Below are positions 11,348 through 21,766 of a stretch of DNA of 64,000 bases, piece by piece. The first letter of the stretch is position 1, and the number at the start of each line of letters is the position of its first letter. This DNA comes from Owenia fusiformis (taxonomy: Eukaryota > Annelida > Polychaeta > Sabellida > Oweniidae). A model generated the notes under the pieces. It was not told the origin of the DNA, searched no databases, and saw nothing but the letters and a program-made list of their open reading frames with translations. The translations under genes were made by a program, and so were the position numbers. The stretch lies in assembly GCA_903813345.2 (NCBI GenBank), contig CAIIXF020000009.1, positions 5,140,030-5,204,029 on the forward strand, read 5' to 3'.

Positions 11348-12037
11348 ATTTTATGATACAAATTGTCCAACTGATACCCATTATCTCTGTTCATTTTAGG
11401 TTGCATTGTTTTAATATGAATTGCTTCCTTAACCCTACGTTTAAGATCATGACTCTCATTATCAATGATTTTTACATTGTTCCAGTTTATATTATGATCA
11501 TATTCCATGGAATGTTCAATAACCGCAGAAGCAAGACCTCCAGTCGACAGTAATGTGGGTCTACGATGTTCTCTGATTCTAGTAACTAGTTCCCGCTTTG
11601 TTTCACCTACATAAGTGGCAATACAGTCTTTACAATCAATTTTGTAAATTACACCGGACTTCTTTTGATCATTAGTTTTGTCCTTTAAATGCACCAACTG
11701 TTTCTTAATAGTATTCTGCGATGAGAAACATACTCGGACACGATGCCTTTTAAAAATACGCCGTAACTGGTTGGAAATACTAGGGATATACGGAAGAACT
11801 GCAGTACACCTTATATCGTCATCATTTCTTGTTCTGTTTACATTATTTGTCGCATGTCTTTCACCTTCTTTAATCAGCCATTCCAGGTACCCACATTCCT
11901 TTAATGATCGGCAAACCAGTTCCTTTTCTTTCTTTAGATCTTCCTCTTTAGTTACCAATGTTTCTGCCCTCCTAAAGAGGGATTTTACAACTCCTCTTTT
12001 AGTATCAAGAGAATGATTTGATTGGAAATGCAAATAC
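11341..12037 (-). pseudogene. Penelope-like GIY-YIG endonuclease, minus-strand fragment
   Basis: An open frame of about 230 codons encodes the post-RT linker (SLDTKRGVVKSLFRRA) and a GIY-YIG nuclease: GVIYKIDCKDC…TYVGETKREL, the catalytic Arg region in RIREHRR, and the Glu in KEAIHIK. The RT domain is absent because of 5' truncation at about 12037. The 3' end is broken by the CR1 insertion at 11341. This nuclease type belongs to endonuclease-bearing Penelope-like elements. Confidence 0.85.
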
Positions 12038-12578
12038 TGCGACAAATAATGTAAACAGAACAAGAAATGATGACGATATAAGGTGTACTGCAGTTCTTCC
12101 GTATATCCCTAGTATTTCCAACCAGTTACGGCGTATTTTTAAAAGGCATCGTGTCCGAGTATGTTTCTCATCGTAGAATACTATTAAGAAACAGTTGGTG
12201 CATTTAAAGGACAAAACTAATGATCAAAAGAAGTCCGGTGTAATTTACAAAATTGATTGTAAAGACTGTATTGCCACTTATGTAGGTGAAACAAAGCGGG
12301 AACTAGTTACTAGAATCAGAGAACATCGTAGACCCACATTACTGTCGACTGGAGGTCTTGCTTCTGCGGTTATTGAACATTCCATGGAATATGATCATAA
12401 TATAAACTGGAACAATGTAAAAATCATTGATAATAAGAGTCATGATCTTAAACGTAGTGTTAAGGAAGCAATTCATATTAAAACAATGCAACCTAAAATG
12501 AACAGAGATAATGGGTATCAGTTGGACAATTTGTATCATAAAATAACGATGACGATAACGATGATATATTTATCTTAA
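12038..12578 (+). pseudogene. Penelope-like GIY-YIG endonuclease, plus-strand fragment
   Basis: Reverse-complement partner of 11348-11844 with few differences. It reads the same nuclease (YKIDCKDCIATYVGETKREL) and ends at a genuine stop at 12576-12578. A TAG at 12174-12176 replaces the CAG (Gln) of the other copy. It begins abruptly at about 12038 inside the linker, so it is 5' truncated. Confidence 0.85.
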
Positions 12579-12805
12579 GGTTATTATTAGGTCATTCGTT
12601 TTTTCGTATCTATGTTTTTTGTTGTTGTTATTTTTTAGGTTCCTAGGTCATTTGTTACATAATTAAATTTTCCATTGTCTGTTTATGACGTCACATAAAT
12701 GTATACATGCTGTTATATTTTGAAAAAGACTAAGGGATATTAGTCGAAAGTCTCAATAAATTAAAAATATTCTCTGAAGTAAAGAATTTGACTTGTTTCT
12801 GATAT
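12579..12805 (+). mobile_element. Penelope-like 3'UTR, plus copy
   Basis: About 225 bp after the nuclease stop. They match the reverse complement of 5049-5301. The end at 12803-12805 coincides with the start of the 11-bp duplication ATTTCATAGTT. Confidence 0.75.
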
Positions 12806-12814
12806 TTCATAGTT
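12804..12814 (+). repeat. 11-bp target duplication, right, of Penelope pair
   Basis: ATTTCATAGTT matches 5011-5021 exactly. It overlaps the last 2 bp of the inverted arm. Confidence 0.55.
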
Positions 12815-12962
12815 AATTAACATGGATATCGAGGTTCAACATGAACAATACAAAACCTATATAAAAATATTCAAAAAATATTAGGAGCTCATAGATCCAA
12901 GGCCAAGATGTTGGATGTTAGGTTTTTACATTATATTTTAATTGTAACATTCCATTGATATT

Positions 12963-14018
12963 CGAGGGTTGTCCCAGAAGTAATGCACTATACGTTCTAA
13001 CTTTATCAATAATTGATATTTTTCCATGAAAATTTCAGTAAATGTTCCTTAGAGACATTTTGATTATTCTACAAATTTTCATGTTGACTGATAAAACTAT
13101 ATTGATGTTATAATAAAATCAAGTGGGTGAGTTTGGGTAGGGTGGGGCAGGTTATACAGCCACGTCCAAATGAATAAACAATTGAAAATATTAAATAATT
13201 AATCAACAAATACCATTTTGTGTAGCTATAAGAAGTATGCTCAAAAATACATTTTAAGATACTAAATTAATATGAGCACATCCCAGATTTAATGGATGCA
13301 TATTGCACAGTGTCCCATTTCACATTTTCTCAAAATATTGCCCTTTGATGCCTGTCAGGAAAAACACTCTTGACAATTTCTTCCACTGTGACTTGTGGAG
13401 TTTTTACCTCCCATGTTTGGATTGTCATCCAGGGTCCAGTCATCTCTTTTAAATCTCTTCTGCCACCTCAGAAGTGTAGTTCTTTCTGGTTTATACTCCT
13501 TTTATACTTTCTTCATGGTAGCATCAGTTTTGCGTGGCTGTGAGTCCAAGTGAAGTTTGAAATTAGGCTTACAAACGCAAGGCCTTCTGTTATCAGGCGA
13601 GAATTGCAGCCATTTTTGCAATTTCTTGACTGCGACTGTATTTGAATTTGTGACTATTGAACTGTGGTATCGGACATGACAGTGCTGAATGTCATTACTT
13701 GTACTTGGTTAACATCATGCTGAATAAATTTAACAATTTCCGAAACATTTTGATCATTTAAAAGAAAGAAATATTAATAAAATAACACTTTGGATCTTTT
13801 CATAATAATAAAAATTGGTACCTGCCCCGCCCACCCCTACCCCCATGTTGCTATAGCAACCTTATTAAGACTTAATATTAATATTTAATGCTGAATAATG
13901 GTGAAATGCTTCAGGATATAATAGATAAAACATTAATTGTTACACAAAATTTCAGCTGAATTGAAGAATATTAAAGAAAGTTAGAGCATATAGTGCATTA
14001 CTTCTGGGACAACCCTCG
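12963..14018. mobile_element. decayed mariner/Tc1-type DNA element with ~40-bp TIRs
   Basis: The left end at 12963-13003 and right end at 13978-14018 are inverted copies beginning CGAGGGTTGTCCCAGAAGTA and continuing ATGCACTATA. A TA follows the right end; the left flank has TT, perhaps a mutated TA. Minus-strand remnants around 13380-13560 look like a helix-turn-helix transposase N-terminus but are full of stops and frameshifts. Total about 1056 bp. Confidence 0.7.
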
Positions 14019-14880
14019 TATTTTGGTATGATCAATAAATGCACTTTGTGTGTGGAATTCAAAGATGCAAACCATGTAAGGAATGAATAGTAAGTGCCTG
14101 AACATGTGACTCTAGTCAGGGAGGCATTTCAACCTTTCGAAAATTAGACTGAGAAAAAGTGAATGTACAAAAGAATGTTGATCATAGTGCAAATACATAT
14201 TATATTATTTTATCCTATAACAAGCGAGGTTTCAGGTACATAACAGCTGGATATAGAAATGATGTCATGGGGAAGCAGGACATATACGAGATATAAAAGG
14301 TTATCCTACATGAGGTTCAGGATATTGGGATTATCCCGAGGCCAATATAATGTATCTGCCCGAGGGCCATAGGTCCCGATGGTTGATATATTATATTGGC
14401 AAAGGGATTATGACGTAGCAAGCATCTGCCAGCTCAGAAGGGGACGTCAAGCTATGCGAACGGATGTTGACCCTTTGATTTGCCTATGGACTTCGAGACT
14501 GGATTTTATCTATCCCACATCATTTTATGAGTACTAGTATCTACAACTATTTTTGATGTTATGAGTATTGGCTATCAAGTTTTTAAATTTTTCTTCAACA
14601 TGTATTGTAATGACTTCAGTATGAATGAAATGTCCCTTGGTGTTCTGGTCCTGGATTGTGATATTGTTTCTCTTGGGTTAAATATCACCCGAGAATATAT
14701 ATTATATCTGAGGAGCGGGCAGGACATATTGTATATGTCCCGCTCAAAACTTTCAAAAGTTTTTAAAAATTTAGTAAATTTTATAATTTTTAAAAAGTTT
14801 AAATCTTACAATTTTATTGTATTGCACTAACTATAAAGGAATATTATGAAAATGTTAAACGCAATTGTACTTTTACAGTA
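14019..14880. other. repeat-rich stretch without gene
   Basis: No host gene is seen. It holds small stem-loops at about 14669-14698 and 14713-14745 and the first copy of a 130-bp direct repeat (14550-14690) whose partner is at 16190-16310. Confidence 0.5.
14550..14690 (+). repeat. 130-bp direct repeat, copy 1
   Basis: Shares CAACATGTATTGTAAT, TCAGTATGAATGAAATG and GGTGTTCTGGTCCTGGATTG, in order, with 16190-16310. Confidence 0.75.
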
Positions 14881-14881
14881 T

Positions 14882-15800
14882 CCATACCTGCCAACCTACA
14901 GTATTTACCGTAAAAAATGACAAACTACTGTAAAAATTACCATTTTTTCCCATAAAACAACCGTAAAAAATCTACCGTAATTTTACCAAAATCTTCAGTA
15001 AAACATTCTATTACAATTCATTTTTTTCTATAAAAACGGCCTTAAATTGACCATAAATATTTGGAAATCTACCGTATTTCTGCTGAAATCTTCAGTATTC
15101 TTGTTCAAACTACCATAAAATTTACCGTTATAATTTGGAAAATCTGAAAAATTGAAGTCTTCCTGTATTGCCCCTGTAATATTCCATTACCAACCCGAAA
15201 ATAAATAGGTGTCAGCAGGTCTGTGACAGTGGTTATAATTTATTGCGTACTTATATCAGTAAGCTGGCTTGTAATCAGTCAACTACCACAGGTTCTACTG
15301 TAGTTATAAAACAATGAAGTGTTCAAATTGTTAGTCTGTTAATGAAAGAGGTCCATGAATGCTGTGTTAGAAAAACATACTTTATTATTTATTCATTGAA
15401 GTGTGTCAATCTACGCAAAATATTTTTTTCAATCTACTGCAAAAACTACCGCATTTTTTCAAAATCTTCCGCAAAAACTACCGCATTTTTATAAATTTAC
15501 TGTAAAACTACCACATTTTTCTAAATCCTCTGCAAAACTAGTTTTTTTTACTGCAATAACTACCACATTTTTTCAAAAATAGACCACAAGAACTACCATA
15601 TTTTTTCGAAATCTACTGGAAAACTACCGCATTTTAAAAAATCTACCGCAAAACTTTTTTCAAAATCTACTGTGAAACTACCATATTTTTTGTCGAAAAC
15701 TACTGCAAAAACGACCACATTTTGAAAAAATCTACCGCAAAAATACCGCAATTCAAAAACAAAATACCGCAAATTTTTGGTCTTAGGTTGGCAGGTATGG
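14882..15800. mobile_element. TIR element with degenerate tandem interior
   Basis: The ends CCATACCTGCCAACCTA (14884-14900 region) and TAGGTTGGCAGGTATGG (15784-15800 region) form inverted repeats of about 17 bp. The interior is a degraded run of roughly 25-35 bp units of the form 'aaactaccgcattttt…aatctaccg'. Toward the left end the units carry 'gtaa', toward the right 'gcaa'. A transposase is absent, so it is non-autonomous. The superfamily is not recognised; the target duplication is unclear (TA or TAT). Confidence 0.65.
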
Positions 15801-15890
15801 TATCAGCCTATCTTTTCATTTGAAAAAGGTGGAAATGTTATATCTACCCCAAACCCACTCAAATATGAGATGCACCACTTATGTACGATT

Positions 15891-15962
15891 GGTTTTGGTT
15901 ATGGGGTATATCCCTCAAGAAATATCTATATATTCCTCAGGGTATACCCTATATCCAAAACC
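15891..15962. repeat. 72-nt hairpin
   Basis: GGTTTTGG at the left pairs with CCAAAACC at the right. The pairing continues through TATGGGGTATA / TATACCCTATA and CCTCAAGAAATAT / ATATTCCTCAGG with few mismatches. Confidence 0.7.
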
Positions 15963-16189
15963 TCCCAGTACATAACCTTTATGTCTGCCTGCTGATGAAA
16001 ACATAAGTTTTTACAAACCTGCTTTCCGGGCCTGCTTTAAAGTTTATGTACCTGAAATATGTCCAAGTATGGGATAAATAAATCTCCTGTTCCAATATTC
16101 CATTGAAATCATTTTTGTTAAGAGTAAAAACAGTCAATTCGTGGGAATATCTTGCTAAATATGTTGACCCTTTGAAAGCCTATGGACTA

Positions 16190-16310
16190 TTTTTGATATA
16201 ATGAGTATTGGCAATAGTTTTTTGATTTTTCCTTCAACATGTATTGTAATTACATCAGTATGAATGAAATGTTACTTGGTGTTCTGGTCCTGGATTGTGA
16301 TATTGGATCT
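16190..16310 (+). repeat. 130-bp direct repeat, copy 2
   Basis: Second copy of the repeat at 14550-14690, same orientation, about 1.6 kb away. The unit may be part of a larger transposon whose limits I cannot set. Confidence 0.75.
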
Positions 16311-16735
16311 CGATAGGAGGTCGGAAGAGGGGTGTTATACATTATTTCTTTTCACGTTAGATCATGGTTTTGGGATATATTGGGTCTATCTTTCATGACA
16401 GGTTTACACTTATAGTTTGCTTTACGTGTTTGAGTTTCTTTACAGTTTTTGGTACTTTCCCTTTGGCACTTGTGCTTAGATTTTGCCAAGCGAAGCTTCA
16501 AAATGGATGCAGCACACTGAAGAATTTTTCTCGACCAAGATGTTGATGAATTTCTTGAAAATAATGAGAATGAGAACACTTTAAAGAAAACAAACTTGGA
16601 TATGGGTGCCAAGAAAACTTCACTTGTGAAACCTCACTTGTCATTGGATAAATTAGTTATGTGATGCTTGGTTATATATACTAGTATATCTCTTAAGAAA
16701 TATGATATTTTACCTCGGACACCCAGTAAGACATC

Positions 16736-17346
16736 TACAGGGTGTTCCATATGTATCTACCCCCCATAAACGCATAATGTAGCATTGCTACCCTATCATG
16801 TTACATATCATTTTGTTCCTTATGGAAAGTTACATTAGATTTCAAAGTTTCAGAATCCAGTGGTGCCCCTAAAAAAGATACCATGTATCAAAGTATGTGG
16901 ATACTGGTCATTTCGAGGGGAATTTCTGATCATATCAAGGACAATTTAAAGGAAAAATTTTAAAAAAATTCTGTATTGCACATTTCTAGCAAGTGTCATC
17001 ATGGCAGAGTTCAGTGCACACGAGTGTGATAGTAATGCACAATGATATATAGATAGGATTTATGCAGTACCTTATAGGGAGGTTTAGATACCCTGGTGCA
17101 ACCTCTATCACTAAAAATGGGTATGAGATAAAGTGAACAGATCACTGGACTGAGTCCAAAAATGACCAGAAGTAATCTTCTAAATGACCCAGTACTCGCA
17201 AACTTTGATAAATTGTATCTTTTTTTAGGGACATCCCTGGATTCTGAATCTTTCCATGAAGAACAAAATGATATATAACATGATAGGAAAGCGGTGCTAC
17301 ATGTATGACTTTATGGGGATGGTGCATACATATGAAACACCCTGTA
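16736..17346. mobile_element. 607-bp palindromic MITE with TA duplication
   Basis: Element 16738-17344 between TA at 16736-16737 and TA at 17345-17346. The ends read CAGGGTGTTYCATATGTAT. The arms stay complementary for about 165 bp each (16738-~16905 against ~17180-17344) with indels, around a central ~270-bp spacer. TA duplication fits a Tc1/mariner-mobilised foldback MITE. Confidence 0.82.
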
Positions 17347-18790
17347 TATTTCCCCTAGAAACCTCACATAACATAACCCTCATATATACTTGCACGAGGA
17401 CTAAACAAAATACCCTCTGTAAAGAAAAAAGGTGCATTGTCCTTAACCAATCATATCTTTTTATTTTTCGTTATTATCATACCAAACATTCAGAAGTATA
17501 ATGTATGTATACCTTGACCACATGGAAAAAATTTCAAAGAATTCTGTCAATATGGTAAAAAGTGAGAAAGGATTGAACAGAACAACTCCCAAAATCGTGA
17601 GTGTGACTTTGAACCATAAATTGACGTCATAAATTTGACAAATCCTACACCCAGCAATGTGCTCAAGAAGGGGATATTCTGAGACATGAAGTTAAATTGT
17701 TTTTTACGTTTAGAGGAATACATTATTTTAAAATGTTTTCAATCCAATAAAATTTGTGAAAAATATCAGTTATAGAATGAAAGTCCGAATAATTACAACC
17801 ATTTTGTGGTAACATTTGAGGTAATATCCTTCAGATTCAGAGGTCTCTTATCAGTTCAAAATGAGGGGTAACATATATTACAATACTTGTAAACTTGAAA
17901 TTGTAAGATAATTATAACCCTTAATCTTTCTCAATGACCAATAAATATGTTATACATCCTATACTTACCTTATGCATACCAAAATTTATGTCAGACGTAT
18001 AGTGTTTATTGAGCAAAATGGTTATATCCTATCACTAATTACAGTCCTATTTAAGACGTAAAACTGTCTAAAAATCATGTTTTAGAAGGGTTTGGGCACT
18101 TCCATAATTTTCTGTCAGTGTAACAATGTTTATTTTAAACCTGTCAGTTGTAACCAGTCTGGAACAGGCTTTACAATGGTATGAAGAATATAACATATAG
18201 AAAATAGAAAATGATGTATGACAGTCTGTATAATAGCAAATTGCAATTAATAACGCAATAGAAAAAAGTCACATCAGTGAGTTTTTGACTCACAATATTT
18301 GCGCCAAGTACTTCCAAGAGTTTAGTAATATTATACAAACTTTTGAAAATGTTATGACTGATAAAGTGCCATGCACCTTTTTTTCTTTACAGAGGGTAGT
18401 CAATTTCAAAGGATGAAGTTGATGGGGATAATTCACTGAATCTTAGTCAAGGCCGAAATAAACATTGTAAAATATAGAATGTCTATACGGCACTATGTTT
18501 TGGTTGCTGGAATATGATATATATCTAGTTACCATGTATATATGTGTGAATATTAAACTAAACCAAACTTTAATTGTAAAATTGAAACTGAAATAAAAGT
18601 ATGTATGAAAAGAACAATTATGTTGTGAATGTCCACCTATTGAATATTATATCGGGTCATCAATAGAATTCTAAAGCTGATGATACTTCATGCAGATATC
18701 AGAAATATGTAAGCGAAAGTGTATAAACGAAGGGACCTGCTGCATAATACCCACGAATTGTACAATTTTGAAAAAGTTTTAAAGCCAAAA
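17347..18790. other. no gene seen
   Basis: AT-rich sequence of about 1.4 kb. I find no exon with splice signals, no TIR pair and no LINE motif. Confidence 0.5.
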
Positions 18791-18808
18791 TCATTTGATA
18801 ACTTACTC

Positions 18809-20600
18809 CTACCTAGCTGTTTTGGCAAAATCTCCAAATTCTGAAAATAACACACCTAAATATTTATAATTATCTACTTTTTCGAGGCTTTGTTTCCCAA
18901 AAGTAAAAACAAAAATTGTTCTTATAACATTTTTTGGTCTAAAATGAACAATATTAGATTTTTCTACATTGATAAGTAGCCTCCATTTTTTACACCAATC
19001 ATTTATAATATTCAAAATCTGCTGCAGATTCTTCTCAGATCTGGATAAAATAACTATATCATCTGCGTAAGCTAATGCAGAGATATTTACACCATCTTCA
19101 AGCTCAATCCCAAGTTTAGACTCTTTAATCTCTTTTAATAAACCATTTAGATACATCGAAAAGAGATTTGGAGATAAGGTATCTCCCTGAAGAACACCAG
19201 AGGATGTACAGAACCAATCAGTCAAAATATCATTAACCTTAACAGCAGATGAAGTGGCCGTGTACATACTTTTAATTGCTTCATATATTTTTCCATTTAC
19301 TCCATTTTCCCCAAGTACATAAAATAATGAGTTTCTGTTCACATGATCGAAAGCCTTTTGCATATCAATAAATCCTGCAAATACATTTTTCTAATTTTAA
19401 TAGAGTGCTGTACAATAGAATTTAGCGTAAAAATATGATCAGTACAAGAAAATCCTTCCCTAAAACCATTTTGCTCATCTACCAACATATTTTCTTTACC
19501 ATAAAATGTTACAAGTCTATTGTTAATCACACTACTGTAAAGCTTATAAACACATGACAAGATGCTTATTCCACGGTAACTGAGTGGTATACGGTTACAG
19601 TATCTTTATTTCCACCTTTAGGTATCGGAAAAATTACGGCCCTCAACAAAACACTTGGGATTTTATTATTTTCAAAGCATAAATTAAATAAAAAGCTGTG
19701 TAACATAGATTTTGCATTCTTGTTTTTTAATACTTCATTTGGGAGGTTATCATATCCCTTAGTTTTAAAATTTTTGGCCTTTGAGATTACCTTTTCAATT
19801 CCAATATAAGTCATCGGTCTATCCAGCTCTTCATTAGATACATTTACTTTTTCCATAGCTCCTAGTTCAGACAGAGTATTTAAATAAAATGCTTCATCAA
19901 ACCCTTCATGTTTTGGATTATACAAGTTTTATATTCTTGTTCCCAGTGTGAAACAACACTCCAAAAATGGAGTCACCATTCTGGTGAAGTATTTCAAATG
20001 GCATATCATTTTTCCTTTTTGGGCCAGCTGATTTAATAAATTCCCAAAATTTCTTAGCATCATCTACACATGCCTTTTCAACCTCATTAAAAACATGTTG
20101 ATCAAAATTACCCTTTGCAACTTTGTAATGCTTATCATATATCTTAGCTGCACTTTTAAACTCATTTCTAAGTCTACGATTTAAATGTTTACTACCTTTA
20201 CATTTTAGAAATACAGATTCTTTTGCTTGCATAGTTTTCCAAATTTCATTCAACTCATCAGATCAATAAGGCTTACACCTACACAGCTGTTTTCTCACTT
20301 TCTTACTAGAGTTATCTATTACATGTCATTCTTTCTTCATTTCATTCAGTATAATGCCACTTAAGTCTTCATATTTTCTATCAATATATTCCTGGTTTTG
20401 TCTGTTCAATTCTATATTATTTATAAAGTTTAGTACAGACAATTGAGGTGAAGACATAAAATTGTTTGGCATACATCTAGTGTTGTATTTTGTTGGTTTA
20501 AATACATTAAACATATCATTATCATCTATATTTACATTACCTTCACAATATGAATCATTAATGTATACAATTATAGTACAAAACCTTATTGTTAGTACCT
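18809..20600 (-). pseudogene. broken LINE ORF2 fragment (linker and reverse transcriptase)
   Basis: On the minus strand, in order: a linker (about 20600-20250) with YIDRKYEDLSGIILNEMKKE; RKFWEF-type segment AKKFWEFIKSAGPK at about 20030; RT motif 0-2 (KGYDNLPNEVLKN, AVIFPIPKGG); NGFREGFSC; FIDMQKAFDHVNRN; SGVLQGDTLSPNLFS; ALAYADDIVIL; CKKWRLLINVEKSN; and KYLGVLFSEF. Frames change near 19570 and 19385 and stops occur near 20320 and 20270, so the copy is dead. It lacks endonuclease and C-terminus. The sequence is the same clade as the 23.7-28.6 kb LINE (both share CKKWR, HFRPKN and YKYLG blocks). Confidence 0.85.
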
Positions 20601-20639
20601 CAGTGTAAATCTGATTGGTCACTTAGCGGTCAACAATTT

Positions 20640-21320
20640 TGCATGTACTCCACCAGTGTATCATGGGATATGCTATTATTGAAGCCTCTTTGCTTTACCT
20701 GTATGCAGTGCGTGACTATACTACACTTGTGAATTATGGGATGTATGACGTCATCGTGTTTACAAAATAAATATAGAAGACGGATGTATTGCCAATGGTG
20801 ATGAATATGATGTTTTGACTTTACTAGACACTCAACAAGGATAGCAAAATACTTAAGTACAAGGAGAGATTTAAAATAAACATTAACCATACTTGATGTG
20901 TTAAGTGATATTATTGTAGAATTGCATCGACATGTAACTATCTTTCCTCATGGGGTAATCATATCTATGATTAGTTTCTACTGACTAACAAAACAATTGT
21001 AGACCTCTCCATTTATATAATCATATACCTCAACAGTAAACTTTGAAAATACTGTTGACAGAGACTGAATGTCAAGATCAGTCTCTGTCAACAATAGTTT
21101 CTTGGTTTACAGTCTCGGTATACAATTTTGCCAGTTGACCTTCGAAAAGCTCAACAATTGTATATTATACACTACTTGTTGTAAGACCATCAATATTTTA
21201 AAATGTGCAATCAAAAAAGTACCACATCTTACTAAATATATACTAGATCATTATAATTCTTTAGTTCTTTATTCGGTGTTAATCATAAAGCTATAAAATC
21301 CTAGAGATTTCCAGAATAAG
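20640..21320. other. no gene seen; contains a strong hairpin
   Basis: No coding signal is seen. A 16-bp perfect stem with a 9-nt loop lies at 21052-21097. It extends imperfectly outward to about 21024-21123. Confidence 0.5.
21052..21097. repeat. perfect 16-bp inverted repeat
   Basis: TGTTGACAGAGACTGA and TCAGTCTCTGTCAACA are separated by about 9-12 nt. Weaker complementarity (ATACC…GTAAAC… on both sides) extends the stem to about 45 bp per arm, as in a short foldback element. Confidence 0.7.
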
Positions 21321-21321
21321 A

Positions 21322-21766
21322 AAGGATAGATATCGATATGGTGAACTGAATTCAACAAATTTGTTTTTAGTACAATTGTTTTTTGTTCCTTTCTACCAAT
21401 TCTTGAGAATGAAATAAAATGTCTTTCCGAACCTTGTTGGAACAAAATAGCATATACAACATTTTCTTAGACCTCTCAATATTATAGTTATACAAAGGAA
21501 ATTTTGGTTGATTTTACAAAAAGTATGCAAAATCTCTGACTGATGTTTCATTTCATTCCGAACATATGATACCAAGAACGAAAGAAGTGTCTGATGTGTT
21601 TTCTAAAACAATATAGAGAAAAGTATATATATATATTTCAAATTATAATGTTACCATCCAAAAGATGACCATTAAATTGATGATGTGTAAAATTTTCAGA
21701 ATGTTTTGATGACTGGTTTAAGAGAAACAAGTGTTCAAAATGTTCACCATATCGATACCACTCCTT
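21322..21766. mobile_element. TIR MITE family M, copy 1 (~445 bp)
   Basis: Ends AAGGAT…TATCGATATGGTGAACTG (21322-21350) and TTCACCATATCGATACCACT (about 21742-21763) are inverted. The interior segment 21545-21735 matches 45605-45840. Diagnostic inner block: ATGACTGGTTTAAGAGAAAC. Other copies at 45098-45859 and a right-end fragment at 42013-42071. Confidence 0.8.

Larger units (their letters stand above)
5049..12805. mobile_element. inverted (head-to-head) Penelope-like element pair split by a CR1 LINE
   Basis: The outer arms 5049-5301 and about 12555-12805 are reverse complements. The inner arms 11348-~11844 and ~12038-12543 are also reverse complements and encode the same GIY-YIG endonuclease. 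Read together this is one 5'-truncated minus-strand copy (12037 down to 11348, continuing at 5308 down to 5049) joined to a more strongly truncated plus-strand copy (12038-12805). The minus copy is interrupted by the CR1 at 5309-11340. Inverted and partially tandem copies are known for Penelope-like elements. Neither copy keeps a reverse transcriptase domain. Confidence 0.82.

Noticed and set aside
20630-20890. Minus-strand 86-codon frame as the endonuclease part of the broken LINE
   Set aside because: It shows none of the endonuclease motifs, so the LINE fragment was ended at about 20600.
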